Source of the DNA: Pedobacter planticolens | Lineage (GTDB): Bacteria; Bacteroidota; Bacteroidia; Sphingobacteriales; Sphingobacteriaceae | Length of the DNA stretch: 64,000 bases | Assembly: GCF_014172375.1 (NCBI RefSeq) | Contig: NZ_WNXD01000001.1 | Span: 310,001 to 374,000, forward strand | Reading direction: 5' to 3' | Shown here: one piece after another, positions 27,567 to 37,694 of the stretch | Numbering within the stretch: the stretch's first letter is position 1 | Layout: every line of letters starts with the position of its first letter | The notes under the pieces: generated by a model | Told to the model about the DNA's origin: nothing | Databases searched by the model: none | Seen by the model: only the letters and a program-made list of their open reading frames with translations | Program-made: the position numbers and the translations under genes

Positions 27567-29216
27567 ATGAAGTTCGAAATGTTAAAAGATAAGTCGTCAA
27601 TCATCAAAGTAATTGGTGTTGGTGGCGGTGGAGGTAATGCGGTAAACCATATGTACCGTCAAGGAATTACTGGTGTAGACTTTATTATTTGTAATACTGA
27701 TGCGCAAGCATTGGAGTTTAGCCCAATTCCAAACAAGGTACAATTAGGTTCTAGCTTAACCGAAGGAATGGGTGCAGGCTCAATTCCAGAAGTTGGTAAA
27801 AACTCGGCTATTGAAAATATAGACGATATAAAAGCCATGCTTGGTAGCACAACCAAAATGCTTTTCATTACAGCAGGCATGGGTGGTGGTACTGGTACAG
27901 GCGCTAGTCCGATTATTGCACAAGCTGCAAAAGAACTTGATATTTTAACGGTTGCTATCATTACAACACCTTTTGCTTTTGAAGGTAAAAGACGTAAAAT
28001 GCAAGCTGATGATGGTTTAGATGAATTGAAAAAATATGTAGATTCATATTTAGTGATCTCTAACGACAGATTGCGTGAAATCTTTGGAAACTTAACCTTA
28101 GGTTCAGCTTTCGCACAGGCAGATGATATTTTAACAACTGCCGCAAAAGGAATTGCAGAAATTATTACTGTTCCTGGTTATATCAACGTTGATTTTAAAG
28201 ACGTACGTACTGTGATGAAAGACAGTGGTGTATCTATAATGGGTAGTTCTGCTGCTGAAGGTGAAAACCGTGCATTAGCAGCTGTAGAAGGTGCATTAGC
28301 ATCTCCATTATTAAAAGATAATGAAATTGAAGGAGCAAGATATATCTTATTAAACATTAGTTCTGGTTTACGTGAAGTAACAATGGACGAAGTTTCTATC
28401 ATTACTGATTTTATCCAAGATAAGGCAGGCCTTTCTGCAGATTTAATTTGGGGTAATTGTATTGATGAAAACTTAGGTGATAAATTATCAGTAACTATTA
28501 TTGCTACTGGCTTCCAAACGACAGAACAAAGAGCAAAAGATAAACAGAATGTTAAAAAAATCTCTTTATTAACTCCTGAAGAGGCTCCATTAGTTAGACC
28601 TGTTGAACCAGTAAATTCTTTTATTGAAGCTAAACCAGAACCCATTAGTACAGAGCCTGTTTTAAAAGTACAAGAAGAGCAAAAACAATCTGATTTATTT
28701 GGTGATTTATTTAACTTAAATAGAGCTCCTAAAGTTGAAGAGCAAGAAAACTTAACCATTGTTCATCAATTAGCTGCAGAAGAAGAAATTCCAGTTGCTG
28801 AAGCCGCTCAAGAAGCAGGTTTCGAATTTGAAGTAAAGCTTTCAGAAACTGATTTTGTATTTGAAACTCCGGTTGCAGAACTTGAAGTAGAAGAAGAGAT
28901 TTATGTTCCTGAGCCAATTGCCGAACTAGAAGAAGTTGGTGCAGATGATGATAAAAATGATGAATCGATTGAAGATCAGTTGAAAAAATCTAAGGAAAGA
29001 ATTTTAAGACTGAAAGATTTGAGCATGAAATTGCGCACTACAAATGGTTTGCAAGAGTTAGAAAATGAACCAGCTTATAAACGTAAGCAAATGCAATTAC
29101 AGCAAGTTCAACATTCTTCAGAGTCACAAGTTTCGAGATTTACATTAAGTAATGATGAAGATGGATCAACAGAGATTAGACCAAATAATTCATTTTTACA
29201 CGATAACGTTGATTAA
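27567..29216 (+). CDS. ftsZ: Cell division protein FtsZ with extended C-terminal linker
   Basis: Tubulin-like GTPase forming the division ring, 549 residues. The GTP-binding domain has GVGGGGGNAVNHM at the N-terminus and the tubulin signature GGGTGTGASP (about 107-116). The globular part ends near 325. It is followed by an acidic, Glu/Val/Pro-rich linker of about 140 residues and a helical stretch rich in Lys, Leu and Gln. The C-terminus ends NNSFLHDNVD, the end I associate with Bacteroidota FtsZ rather than the E. coli-type tail. It is the last gene of the cluster and has its own 128-base upstream gap and a terminator. Confidence 0.97.
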   Translation: MKFEMLKDKSSIIKVIGVGGGGGNAVNHMYRQGITGVDFIICNTDAQALEFSPIPNKVQLGSSLTEGMGAGSIPEVGKNSAIENIDDIKAMLGSTTKMLFITAGMGGGTGTGASPIIAQAAKELDILTVAIITTPFAFEGKRRKMQADDGLDELKKYVDSYLVISNDRLREIFGNLTLGSAFAQADDILTTAAKGIAEIITVPGYINVDFKDVRTVMKDSGVSIMGSSAAEGENRALAAVEGALASPLLKDNEIEGARYILLNISSGLREVTMDEVSIITDFIQDKAGLSADLIWGNCIDENLGDKLSVTIIATGFQTTEQRAKDKQNVKKISLLTPEEAPLVRPVEPVNSFIEAKPEPISTEPVLKVQEEQKQSDLFGDLFNLNRAPKVEEQENLTIVHQLAAEEEIPVAEAAQEAGFEFEVKLSETDFVFETPVAELEVEEEIYVPEPIAELEEVGADDDKNDESIEDQLKKSKERILRLKDLSMKLRTTNGLQELENEPAYKRKQMQLQQVQHSSESQVSRFTLSNDEDGSTEIRPNNSFLHDNVD

Positions 29217-29239
29217 TAAACCAAATAAATAAATATACG

Positions 29240-29274
29240 AAGCCTTAACAATGAAAATTGCTAAGGCTTTTTTT
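29240..29274 (+). terminator. Terminator after ftsZ
   Basis: AAGCCTTA (29240-29247) pairs with TAAGGCTT (29262-29269), followed by seven or more T. It closes the dcw cluster. Confidence 0.85.
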
Positions 29275-29298
29275 GTGCTATAAATCTGCCCTTAACGA

Positions 29299-29330
29299 GT
29301 TGTTAAATAGGTATTTTAAGCGTAAATTTG
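29299..29330 (+). promoter_or_regulatory. Bacteroidota-type promoter of the SPT-like gene
   Basis: TAAATTTG at 29323-29330 matches the -7 consensus TAnnTTTG exactly. GTTG at 29299-29302, 20 bases upstream, is a three-of-four match to the -33 element. The start codon is 38 bases downstream. Confidence 0.55.
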
Positions 29331-29368
29331 CACCATAAAAAATCAGGTAACACTAAAAATATATAACA

Positions 29369-30613
29369 TTGGATATTTTCGATAAAGTAGCAAAACGCAT
29401 GGGCCCAATCGGGCAACACCAAAAATGGTCTCATGGATATTTCTCTTTTCCTAAATTAGAGGGAGAGATTGCACCACACATGAATTTTAGAGGTAAAGAG
29501 CATTTGGTTTGGAGTTTAAACAACTATTTAGGCCTTGCTAATCACCCAGAAGTTAGAGAAGCAGATGCAAAAGGAGCAGCAGAATTTGGTATGGCTTACC
29601 CAATGGGTGCACGTATGATGTCTGGTAATTCTAAATATCATGAACAATTAGAACAAGAATTAGCTGAGTTTGTAGGTAAGGAAGATGCATTTGTACTGAA
29701 CTATGGCTACCAAGGTATGGTTTCTATTATTGATGCTTTGGTTGATAGAAATGATGTTGTTGTTTACGATGGTGAATCTCATGCTTGTATTGTTGACGGT
29801 TTGCGTTTACACATGGGCAAGCGTTTTGTATATAAACACAATAACATTGAAGATTGCAAAAAACAATTAGAAAGAGCTAAAAAATTAGCCGAACAAACTG
29901 GGGGGGGCATTTTAGTAATTACCGAAGGCGTTTTCGGAATGTCTGGTGCTCAAGGTAAATTAAAAGAAATTATCGAACTTAAAAAAGATTTTAATTTCCG
30001 TTTATTGATTGACGATGCGCATGGTTTTGGTACTATGGGGCCAACGGGTGCAGGTACACATGAAGCACAAAACTGTATTGATGGCATAGATGTTTATTTT
30101 GGAACATTTGCTAAATCTATGGCAGGTATTGGTGGATTTGTTGCATCAACTGCAGAATTAACCAATTACTTTAGATATAATTTACGTTCTCAAACCTATG
30201 CGAAAGCATTGCCAATGCCTATGGTAATTGGTTTGTTGAAACGTCTAGAATTGCTGAAAAATAATCCTGAATTAAGAGAGAAATTGTGGAAAGTTGCAAC
30301 AACTTTGCAAAATGGATTGAAAGAAAGAGGTTTTGATATCGGTGTAACGGATACAGTGGTTACGCCTGTTTTCTTAAAAGGGGAATTATTAGAAGCTACA
30401 GCATTAACCATGGATTTGCGTGAGAACTATGGTATTTTCTGTTCAATTGTAGTATATCCAGTTATACCAAAGGGGATGATTGAGTTAAGGTTAATTCCTA
30501 CTGCTGTACATAGCATGGAAGATGTACAACGAACATTGGATGCCTTTAGTGAAGTGTCTGATAAATTAAAAAGTGGCCACTACAAAGAAGCTAAAATACC
30601 CACAACATCATAA
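29369..30613 (+). CDS. Alpha-oxoamine synthase, serine palmitoyltransferase-like
   Basis: PLP-dependent enzyme of 414 residues in the group that condenses an amino acid with an acyl thioester (KBL, BioF, SPT and sulfonolipid enzymes). The Schiff-base lysine is K249 in FGTFAKSMAG; D215 and H218 in LIDDAHGFG bind the cofactor, and H138 in ESHAC should stack on the ring. Bacteroidota make sphingolipids, so a role in sphingoid-base synthesis is the favoured reading, but the substrate cannot be fixed from sequence. The start is a TTG at 29369; the next ATG would remove ten residues including a charged helix. It is monocistronic, with its own promoter and terminator. Confidence 0.8.
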   Translation: MDIFDKVAKRMGPIGQHQKWSHGYFSFPKLEGEIAPHMNFRGKEHLVWSLNNYLGLANHPEVREADAKGAAEFGMAYPMGARMMSGNSKYHEQLEQELAEFVGKEDAFVLNYGYQGMVSIIDALVDRNDVVVYDGESHACIVDGLRLHMGKRFVYKHNNIEDCKKQLERAKKLAEQTGGGILVITEGVFGMSGAQGKLKEIIELKKDFNFRLLIDDAHGFGTMGPTGAGTHEAQNCIDGIDVYFGTFAKSMAGIGGFVASTAELTNYFRYNLRSQTYAKALPMPMVIGLLKRLELLKNNPELREKLWKVATTLQNGLKERGFDIGVTDTVVTPVFLKGELLEATALTMDLRENYGIFCSIVVYPVIPKGMIELRLIPTAVHSMEDVQRTLDAFSEVSDKLKSGHYKEAKIPTTS

Positions 30614-30630
30614 AAAATAATTAAAACATA

Positions 30631-30667
30631 AAAAATGCCCTCACAATACTGTAGAGGGCATTTTTAT
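30631..30667 (+). terminator. Terminator after the SPT-like gene
   Basis: AAATGCCCTC (30633-30642) pairs perfectly with GAGGGCATTT (30654-30663), with a T-rich tract after and an A-run before, so it may work in both directions. Confidence 0.87.
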
Positions 30668-30876
30668 TTTAAAATTAATGTAAATTACTGAAAATCAATT
30701 AAATAACTATATTTTTAGATATCTCGGTTGTTCATAACCATCTAAAATGTGGAAAAAAACAGCTGTTTAAGCACTTTTTTATTGTTGCAAAAATTTTTTT
30801 ATTAAAATAAACCTCTTACTTTAGTATAGAGTATTAATCAAAACCTTAAAAAAAACTAAAAAGGAGTAATTAAAAA

Positions 30877-31053
30877 ATGAAAAAATTTAACGAAGTTAAA
30901 GCACTTGTTGCAGCTTTAGAAGCTGATGCAGACAAATTCTACAACAAAGCAAACAGCGCAGCAGGTACACGTGTGCGTAAAGGTATGCAAGATCTTAAAA
31001 ACTTAGCTCAAAGCATTCGTTTAGAGATTCAAGACACTAAAAACAAAGCTTAA
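30877..31053 (+). CDS. Hc1-like mini-histone (nucleoid protein)
   Basis: Short gene of 58 codons, easily missed by length cut-offs. The protein starts MKKFNEVKALVAALEAD, is Lys- and Ala-rich, helical, and has the block GTRVRKGMQDLKNLAQ (about 29-44) that I recognise from small Bacteroidota proteins of the Hc1 histone H1-like family. Such proteins bind DNA and compact the nucleoid. A strong AAAGGAG lies 10 bases before the ATG, unusual here because most genes in the window have no Shine-Dalgarno, which fits high expression. A terminator follows directly. The 263 bases between the SPT-like gene and this one hold that gene's terminator and an imperfect -7 element (TACTTTAG, 30817). Confidence 0.85.
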   Translation: MKKFNEVKALVAALEADADKFYNKANSAAGTRVRKGMQDLKNLAQSIRLEIQDTKNKA

Positions 31054-31074
31054 TTAGCATTTTTGTTAAAAAAG

Positions 31075-31104
31075 AAAAGCGCCCATAACCGAGGCGCTTT
31101 TTTT
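31075..31104. terminator. Bidirectional terminator between the Hc1-like gene and dapA
   Basis: AAAAGCGCC (31075-31083) pairs with GGCGCTTTT (31093-31101). A T-run follows on the plus strand and, after a short interruption, another on the minus strand, so it can stop both converging transcripts. Confidence 0.82.
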
Positions 31105-31123
31105 ATGCTATATTTTTTGAAAT

Positions 31124-32011
31124 TTATACTATTACCGATAAACCTTCTAATTGTGCAGCTAAACTTTTATTAAGCGTTGTAGAAGCTTTAACAAGTGGAA
31201 GTCGTACAATGTCATCGCAAATATTCAATTGCTTTAAAACAGCTTTAACTCCTGCAGGATTTCCTTCTGCAAACATTAATCTTGTTATTTCTAATAAACT
31301 TAAATGTGTTGGTAGAGCCGATGAAAAATCTCCTTTTAGACAAAGATTAATCATTGATGATAATTGTTTAGGCAAAGCATTTCCAATTACTGAAATTACA
31401 CCAACTGCTCCAATTGAAATCATGGGTAAAGCAATCGGATCATCTCCAGAAATTAATAAAAAATCTGCAGGTTTATCTCTCATAATCTGATTGAACTGTT
31501 CAAAACTTCCAGAAGCTTCTTTCGTTGCGATTACGTTTTTAAAATCATGTGCTAAACGACAGGTAGTTTCTGCACTCATATTACTTCCAGTACGACCAGG
31601 TACATTGTATAAAATGATTGGCAACTCACTTAACTCACTAAGATATTTGTAATGCTGATAAATTCCTTCTTGCGTTGGTTTGCTATAATAAGGGCTAACG
31701 GAAAGTACAGCACTGTAATTGTTGTTCTCAAATGTTTTAATTGTATCGCCGATGGCAAATGTATCATTGCCGCCAATACCAGCAACTAAAGGCAAGCGAC
31801 CATTGTTAATTTCAGCAGTAAAATCCCACACCTTCTTCTTCTCGTCCTTGTTTAATGTAGCTGTTTCGCCTGTTGTACCTAAGGATACAAGGTAATCTAT
31901 ACCTCCATCAACCAAGTGATTAATCAGATTTTTTAAACCCTGATAATCTACCGTTCCGTCTGTGTTAAAAGGTGTAACTAGGGCTACACCAGTACCGTGA
32001 AATTTGTTCAT
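31124..32011 (-). CDS. dapA: 4-hydroxy-tetrahydrodipicolinate synthase
   Basis: First committed enzyme of lysine/diaminopimelate synthesis, condensing pyruvate with aspartate semialdehyde; 295 residues, TIM barrel. The Schiff-base lysine is K164 (ATKEASG), the catalytic tyrosine Y135 (YNVPGRTG), and the pyruvate-binding TTGE lies at 46-49. It supplies meso-diaminopimelate needed by the MurE encoded at 17301. It reads in the same direction as ligA, 50 bases downstream of the ligA stop in transcription terms only if reversed: dapA lies after ligA on the minus strand and may share its transcript. Confidence 0.95.
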   Translation of the reverse strand: MNKFHGTGVALVTPFNTDGTVDYQGLKNLINHLVDGGIDYLVSLGTTGETATLNKDEKKKVWDFTAEINNGRLPLVAGIGGNDTFAIGDTIKTFENNNYSAVLSVSPYYSKPTQEGIYQHYKYLSELSELPIILYNVPGRTGSNMSAETTCRLAHDFKNVIATKEASGSFEQFNQIMRDKPADFLLISGDDPIALPMISIGAVGVISVIGNALPKQLSSMINLCLKGDFSSALPTHLSLLEITRLMFAEGNPAGVKAVLKQLNICDDIVRLPLVKASTTLNKSLAAQLEGLSVIV

Positions 32012-32061
32012 TTTTAATTAGTCAGTTATTTTATTTAGTATCAAAACAATGTCTTGATGTT

Positions 32062-34104
<2,043 letters not shown>

Positions 34105-34109
34105 CTAGC

Positions 34110-34790
34110 TTATTTTTTCAAAAGCTTGCTTTCTATTTCATTAAAAATGGATATATAATCTTTTTCGATGGAAGTTTTATAAATCACTAACTGTTCATTT
34201 AATAATCCAACAGTTGTTTCATTTAAAGGATGAGGCCATAAACGCATACAAATTCGCTGTAAAGCATAGCTGATATTTTCTAATTTTTGGTAGCTTAATA
34301 AATACCTGCTTGATCTGAAACTGTTTAAAAAACCAAAGAATTTATCGGTATCATCACATCCACATTTCTTTAAGAATGTATTTAAAAATTCATCATCAAC
34401 TTTGTTTAAATGATCATAAAATGAATTGATATTTATGATATTATCTTCGACCAATAAATGATCTAAAACTAATTCCACTCCAATATGTGCTAAAAATGAT
34501 GGACGTACTGGACTATCTTGAAGTATTGGGATAAGTAATTTTTTAAGCTTTGCAGTTTCGGCATTAAAAAAATCAGATGAATGGAATAATAGATCGACTT
34601 CTAAATGCCTTTTCCATCCTTTTAGTAAAGAATTCAGTTGATTATCATCTGTAAAAAGTTCTTCCTTTTTTTGAGGATAAAAATTCCAGTCTTTGTGCGC
34701 ATTTTTAACCAAGTCGGGCAAAACCGTTCCGATAACCATGTTTTCATCTTGGTTTTTTCTTTCAAAATAAAAATGCGAAAGGAAGTTCAT
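34110..34790 (-). CDS. Acyl carrier protein phosphodiesterase-like protein (AcpH family)
   Basis: Protein of 226 residues resembling the AcpH/DUF479 family, which removes the phosphopantetheine arm from acyl carrier protein. The N-terminus MNFLSHFYF is typical, as are an acidic GTVLPDL near 22-28, a central HIGVELVLDHLL (about 98-109) and a later RRxx-type helical end. These His/Asp positions agree with an HD-like metal site. It is a short all-helical cytoplasmic protein. The function in Bacteroidota has not been shown to be the same as in E. coli, so I leave the symbol empty. Confidence 0.75.
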   Translation of the reverse strand: MNFLSHFYFERKNQDENMVIGTVLPDLVKNAHKDWNFYPQKKEELFTDDNQLNSLLKGWKRHLEVDLLFHSSDFFNAETAKLKKLLIPILQDSPVRPSFLAHIGVELVLDHLLVEDNIININSFYDHLNKVDDEFLNTFLKKCGCDDTDKFFGFLNSFRSSRYLLSYQKLENISYALQRICMRLWPHPLNETTVGLLNEQLVIYKTSIEKDYISIFNEIESKLLKK

Positions 34791-34857
34791 GTCGTAAAGA
34801 TAATTGTTAAAGTATAAAGTAGCATGTATTGAATATCAAGATAAGGTCAGTTTCAAC

Positions 34858-34888
34858 TTTGGGCTTTCTGCTTAAAAAACTATCTTTG
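34858..34888 (+). promoter_or_regulatory. Consensus Bacteroidota promoter of tyrS
   Basis: TTTG at 34858-34861, exactly 19 bases, then TATCTTTG at 34881-34888: a perfect match to TTTG-N19-TAnnTTTG. It places the transcript start near 34894, about 95 bases before the tyrS ATG. This is the clearest promoter in the window and supports the phylum assignment. Confidence 0.85.
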
Positions 34889-34908
34889 CGAGCTAAAATA
34901 ATTAATAA

Positions 34909-34962
34909 ATGACATCCATCATCATCATATTGAATGTATTTAATGTGATGAGGATAGCTTGA
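34909..34962 (+). other. Possible 17-residue upstream reading frame in the tyrS leader
   Basis: Within the predicted 5' leader of tyrS an ATG at 34909 opens a 17-codon frame ending TGA at 34960-34962, 26 bases before tyrS. The peptide contains four Ile in a row and no Tyr, so it does not look like a tyrosine-sensing attenuator. An imperfect hairpin overlaps it (arms near 34919-34930 and 34941-34952). Confidence 0.25.
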
Positions 34963-34988
34963 ATGCCATTGAAAATAAATAATAACTG

Positions 34989-36275
34989 ATGAAAAACTTT
35001 GTTGATGAATTGCGTTGGAGAGGAATGTTGCATGATATCATGCCAAATACCGAGGATAAGCTGAATGAAGGTATGTGTGCTGGTTATATTGGCTTTGACC
35101 CGACCGCAGATTCTTTACACGTTGGACACTTAACTCAAATTATGACGTTAATCCATTTTCAAAGAGCTGGCCATAAACCTGTGGCTTTGGTAGGCGGTGC
35201 AACGGGTATGGTTGGAGACCCATCGGGTAAATCTGCTGAACGTAATTTGCTGACAACAGAGATACTAAATCACAATTTAGCACAGCTAGAAACACAATTA
35301 GGTCGTTTTTTGGATTTTGGAACCGGAGCTAATGCTGCTCAAATGGTAAACAATGCCGATTGGTTCAAAAACATGAACTTTTTAGATTTTATTCGTGATG
35401 TTGGTAAACACATTACGGTAAACTATATGATGGCAAAAGATAGCGTTAAAAAACGTTTGGAAGGTGAAACTGGTATGTCATTTACCGAATTTAGCTATCA
35501 ATTAGTACAAGGGTATGATTTCTATTATTTATGGAAACATCATAATTGTGTAATTCAAATGGGTGGTTCTGATCAATGGGGAAATATTGTTACAGGAACA
35601 GAATTAATTAGAAGAAAAGATGCTGGAACTGCGTATGCAATTACTACTCAGTTAATTAAAAAAACCGATGGGACTAAGTTTGGTAAAACAGAAAGCGGTG
35701 CTATTTGGTTGGATGCTGAGAAAACTTCTCCATATAAATTTTATCAATTTTGGTTAAATTCTTCTGATGAGGATGTGAAAAAATGGATTAGAATTTTCAC
35801 ATTAAAAACTCAAGAAGAGATAGAAAAGTTAGAACAAGAACATGACGCTGCACCGCACCTGCGTATCTTACAAAAAGCGTTAGCTGAAGATATTACGGTC
35901 AGAACGCATTCGAAAGAGGCTTTAGAAACTGCTATTAAAACTTCAGAATTTTTATTTGGAAATGGAGCTTTAGAGTTTTTACAAACATTAGATTCAAAAA
36001 GTGTGTTAGAAATATTTGAAGGCGTTCCACAATTTACGATTTCAAAAACAGAACTTGCAAATGGAATTGATATTGCTACACTTTTAGCAGAGAAAACTAC
36101 AGTTTTTCCATCAAAAGGAGAGGTTAAAAAAACTATTCAAGGTGGTGGATTAAGTGTAAATAAAACTAAAGTTACTGATGTTACAGCAACTTATTCAACA
36201 ACAGATTTAATTAACGATCAATTTATTATTGTTCAAAAAGGAAAGAAGAATTATTTCTTGTTAATCGCAGGATAA
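34989..36275 (+). CDS. tyrS: Tyrosyl-tRNA synthetase
   Basis: Class I aminoacyl-tRNA synthetase of 428 residues charging tRNA-Tyr. The HIGH motif appears as HVGH at 44-47, the KMSKS loop as KFGKT at 230-234, and the tyrosine pocket includes YxxxQGYDF (about 170-178) and SDQWGN (194-199). A C-terminal S4-like RNA-binding domain is present from about 360. It is of the bacterial TyrRS type with normal length. A near-perfect promoter lies in front and a terminator behind, so it is probably monocistronic. Confidence 0.97.
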   Translation: MKNFVDELRWRGMLHDIMPNTEDKLNEGMCAGYIGFDPTADSLHVGHLTQIMTLIHFQRAGHKPVALVGGATGMVGDPSGKSAERNLLTTEILNHNLAQLETQLGRFLDFGTGANAAQMVNNADWFKNMNFLDFIRDVGKHITVNYMMAKDSVKKRLEGETGMSFTEFSYQLVQGYDFYYLWKHHNCVIQMGGSDQWGNIVTGTELIRRKDAGTAYAITTQLIKKTDGTKFGKTESGAIWLDAEKTSPYKFYQFWLNSSDEDVKKWIRIFTLKTQEEIEKLEQEHDAAPHLRILQKALAEDITVRTHSKEALETAIKTSEFLFGNGALEFLQTLDSKSVLEIFEGVPQFTISKTELANGIDIATLLAEKTTVFPSKGEVKKTIQGGGLSVNKTKVTDVTATYSTTDLINDQFIIVQKGKKNYFLLIAG

Positions 36276-36292
36276 TTTAATTATAAGATACT

Positions 36293-36323
36293 AAAGCCCA
36301 TGCTTAAAAGTATGGGCTTTTTT
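36293..36323 (+). terminator. Terminator after tyrS
   Basis: AAAGCCCAT (36293-36301) pairs perfectly with ATGGGCTTT (36312-36320), followed by T. It lies between converging genes and mainly serves tyrS; the minus-strand T-run is short. Confidence 0.87.
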
Positions 36324-36329
36324 GTGGAT

Positions 36330-37313
36330 TTACTGCACTAAAAGATTACAACCTCTAATATCTGCATTATCAAATCTGCCCAACACTTCAAAACTTCCAT
36401 CTGAATGAAACTTTCCTAAATCTTGCGTAGCAATAAAGGAACAAGAATTGATATTTGCTAAATCGATTACATTAATACCTCCACTTTGTTTGTTTTGAAC
36501 TAAACTTAACGGATCTGAGGTATCTCTCAATAAAATTTTCATCCAAGGCGGACAATTGAAAATTCCTTGACCATAAGAATAAGCTTGAGAAAGTAATTCT
36601 GTCATTCCGTATTCGCTATGAATGTGATTTACACCAAAACCTGCATATAAAACTTCATGCAATTCTTCACGAACCATTTCTTTACGTTTACCTTTCATTC
36701 CACCAGTTTCCATTACAATTAACTCAGGAAAATCAATTTTAAACTGTTCTACAAAATCTAATAATGCATAAGTTACGCCAATTAAAATAGTTTTTTGACC
36801 AGTTTTTTTTAAATCTAGTAGGGTGGTATAAAGTTGATCAAGGTTATGAAGGAAATATCCACTTTGTGGATGCTTGCTTTGTTTTAATAAATCGTCAACC
36901 ATGTAAATTAAAGAAGAACCTTCTCGCTCTAAATAGGATGGAAGCAATGCTAAAATGCAAATCTCTTTTGGGCTACCGTAAAATTGTTCGAAAGCTTTGT
37001 TAAAACTTTGCTCGTAAATAGTTACATCGCTAACTAAATGTTTACTAGTAATTTGACCAGTAGTGCCAGAGCTACTAAAAACAATTTCGGGTTTTAATTT
37101 TGAGCTTAAAACTTCGTGAGTTTTAAAAAAACTAATAGGCAGGAAAGGAATTTTTCTATAATTATTTACGGAAGCTAAATCAATTTTTAGGTGATGAATG
37201 TAATCATGGTATACTTCGCAATTTTTTTCTTGATGCTGAAATATAGCTAAAGCCACTTCATTAAAAGCGATTTCATTATCAATAGAAAAAATTTGTTCAG
37301 GAGCTATATTCAC
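36330..37313 (-). CDS. LuxE-like acyl-protein synthetase / adenylate-forming enzyme
   Basis: Protein of 327 residues in the LuxE/PaaK-like adenylating group. The phosphate loop SSSGTTG is at 80-86, a GMTEL segment preceded by HSEY lies near 233-241, and the C-terminus has DLGKF and LGRFDNADIRG, the hinge-like motif of adenylate-forming enzymes. It is shorter than full acyl-CoA synthetases, as LuxE proteins are. No luxCDAB genes are present, so bioluminescence is not implied; it may activate a fatty or aryl acid for transfer. It is the last gene of a minus-strand set after the penicillin-acylase-like and small membrane genes. Confidence 0.75.
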   Translation of the reverse strand: MNIAPEQIFSIDNEIAFNEVALAIFQHQEKNCEVYHDYIHHLKIDLASVNNYRKIPFLPISFFKTHEVLSSKLKPEIVFSSSGTTGQITSKHLVSDVTIYEQSFNKAFEQFYGSPKEICILALLPSYLEREGSSLIYMVDDLLKQSKHPQSGYFLHNLDQLYTTLLDLKKTGQKTILIGVTYALLDFVEQFKIDFPELIVMETGGMKGKRKEMVREELHEVLYAGFGVNHIHSEYGMTELLSQAYSYGQGIFNCPPWMKILLRDTSDPLSLVQNKQSGGINVIDLANINSCSFIATQDLGKFHSDGSFEVLGRFDNADIRGCNLLVQ

Positions 37314-37340
37314 TGCACAAAAATACGAAGAAATATAGAT

Positions 37341-37691
37341 TTAGGCAGGCGTTTTTAAGCTAATTACTGCCTTTCTAAAATGGTGACCACAATAACCACT
37401 AATACCAGCCACTAAACCACCCAATAGAATGGTAATTAATAAAACTAAAGGCCAAAGTTTAACGCTTAACATTTCGGCAACTCGAGTGGCTAAAATATTA
37501 TGATTTGGCAAACTTTTAAATAAAGCCATTCCTAACCAAAGTACAAAAATTGCTAAAAAAGGTTGCCAAAAAGAGATTTTTCCAGTTTTACCAATTAGAC
37601 CACAGGTGGCGAAAGAGATGATGATAATTACCCACCAAGGCAAAACTAGTTGTAGTAAAAAAGAAGCTATAATGATGACTAAAAAAACCAT
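37341..37691 (-). CDS. Small membrane protein of unknown function
   Basis: Protein of 116 residues with three or four hydrophobic helices (about 2-18, 19-33, 42-58 and 79-98) and a short basic C-terminus. I do not recognise a family. It begins 3 bases after the stop of the penicillin-acylase-like gene and ends 27 bases before the LuxE-like gene, so it is probably co-transcribed with both. It has the appearance of a small integral membrane protein without exposed domains. Confidence 0.7.
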   Translation of the reverse strand: MVFLVIIIASFLLQLVLPWWVIIIISFATCGLIGKTGKISFWQPFLAIFVLWLGMALFKSLPNHNILATRVAEMLSVKLWPLVLLITILLGGLVAGISGYCGHHFRKAVISLKTPA

Positions 37692-37694
37692 ATT

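Noticed and set aside
34909..34962. Tyrosine attenuator or T-box before tyrS
   Set aside because: The leader peptide has no Tyr codons, no T-box sequence is seen and no terminator hairpin precedes tyrS.
36330..37313. Bioluminescence gene luxE
   Set aside because: The family fold is similar but luxA, luxB, luxC and luxD are absent.
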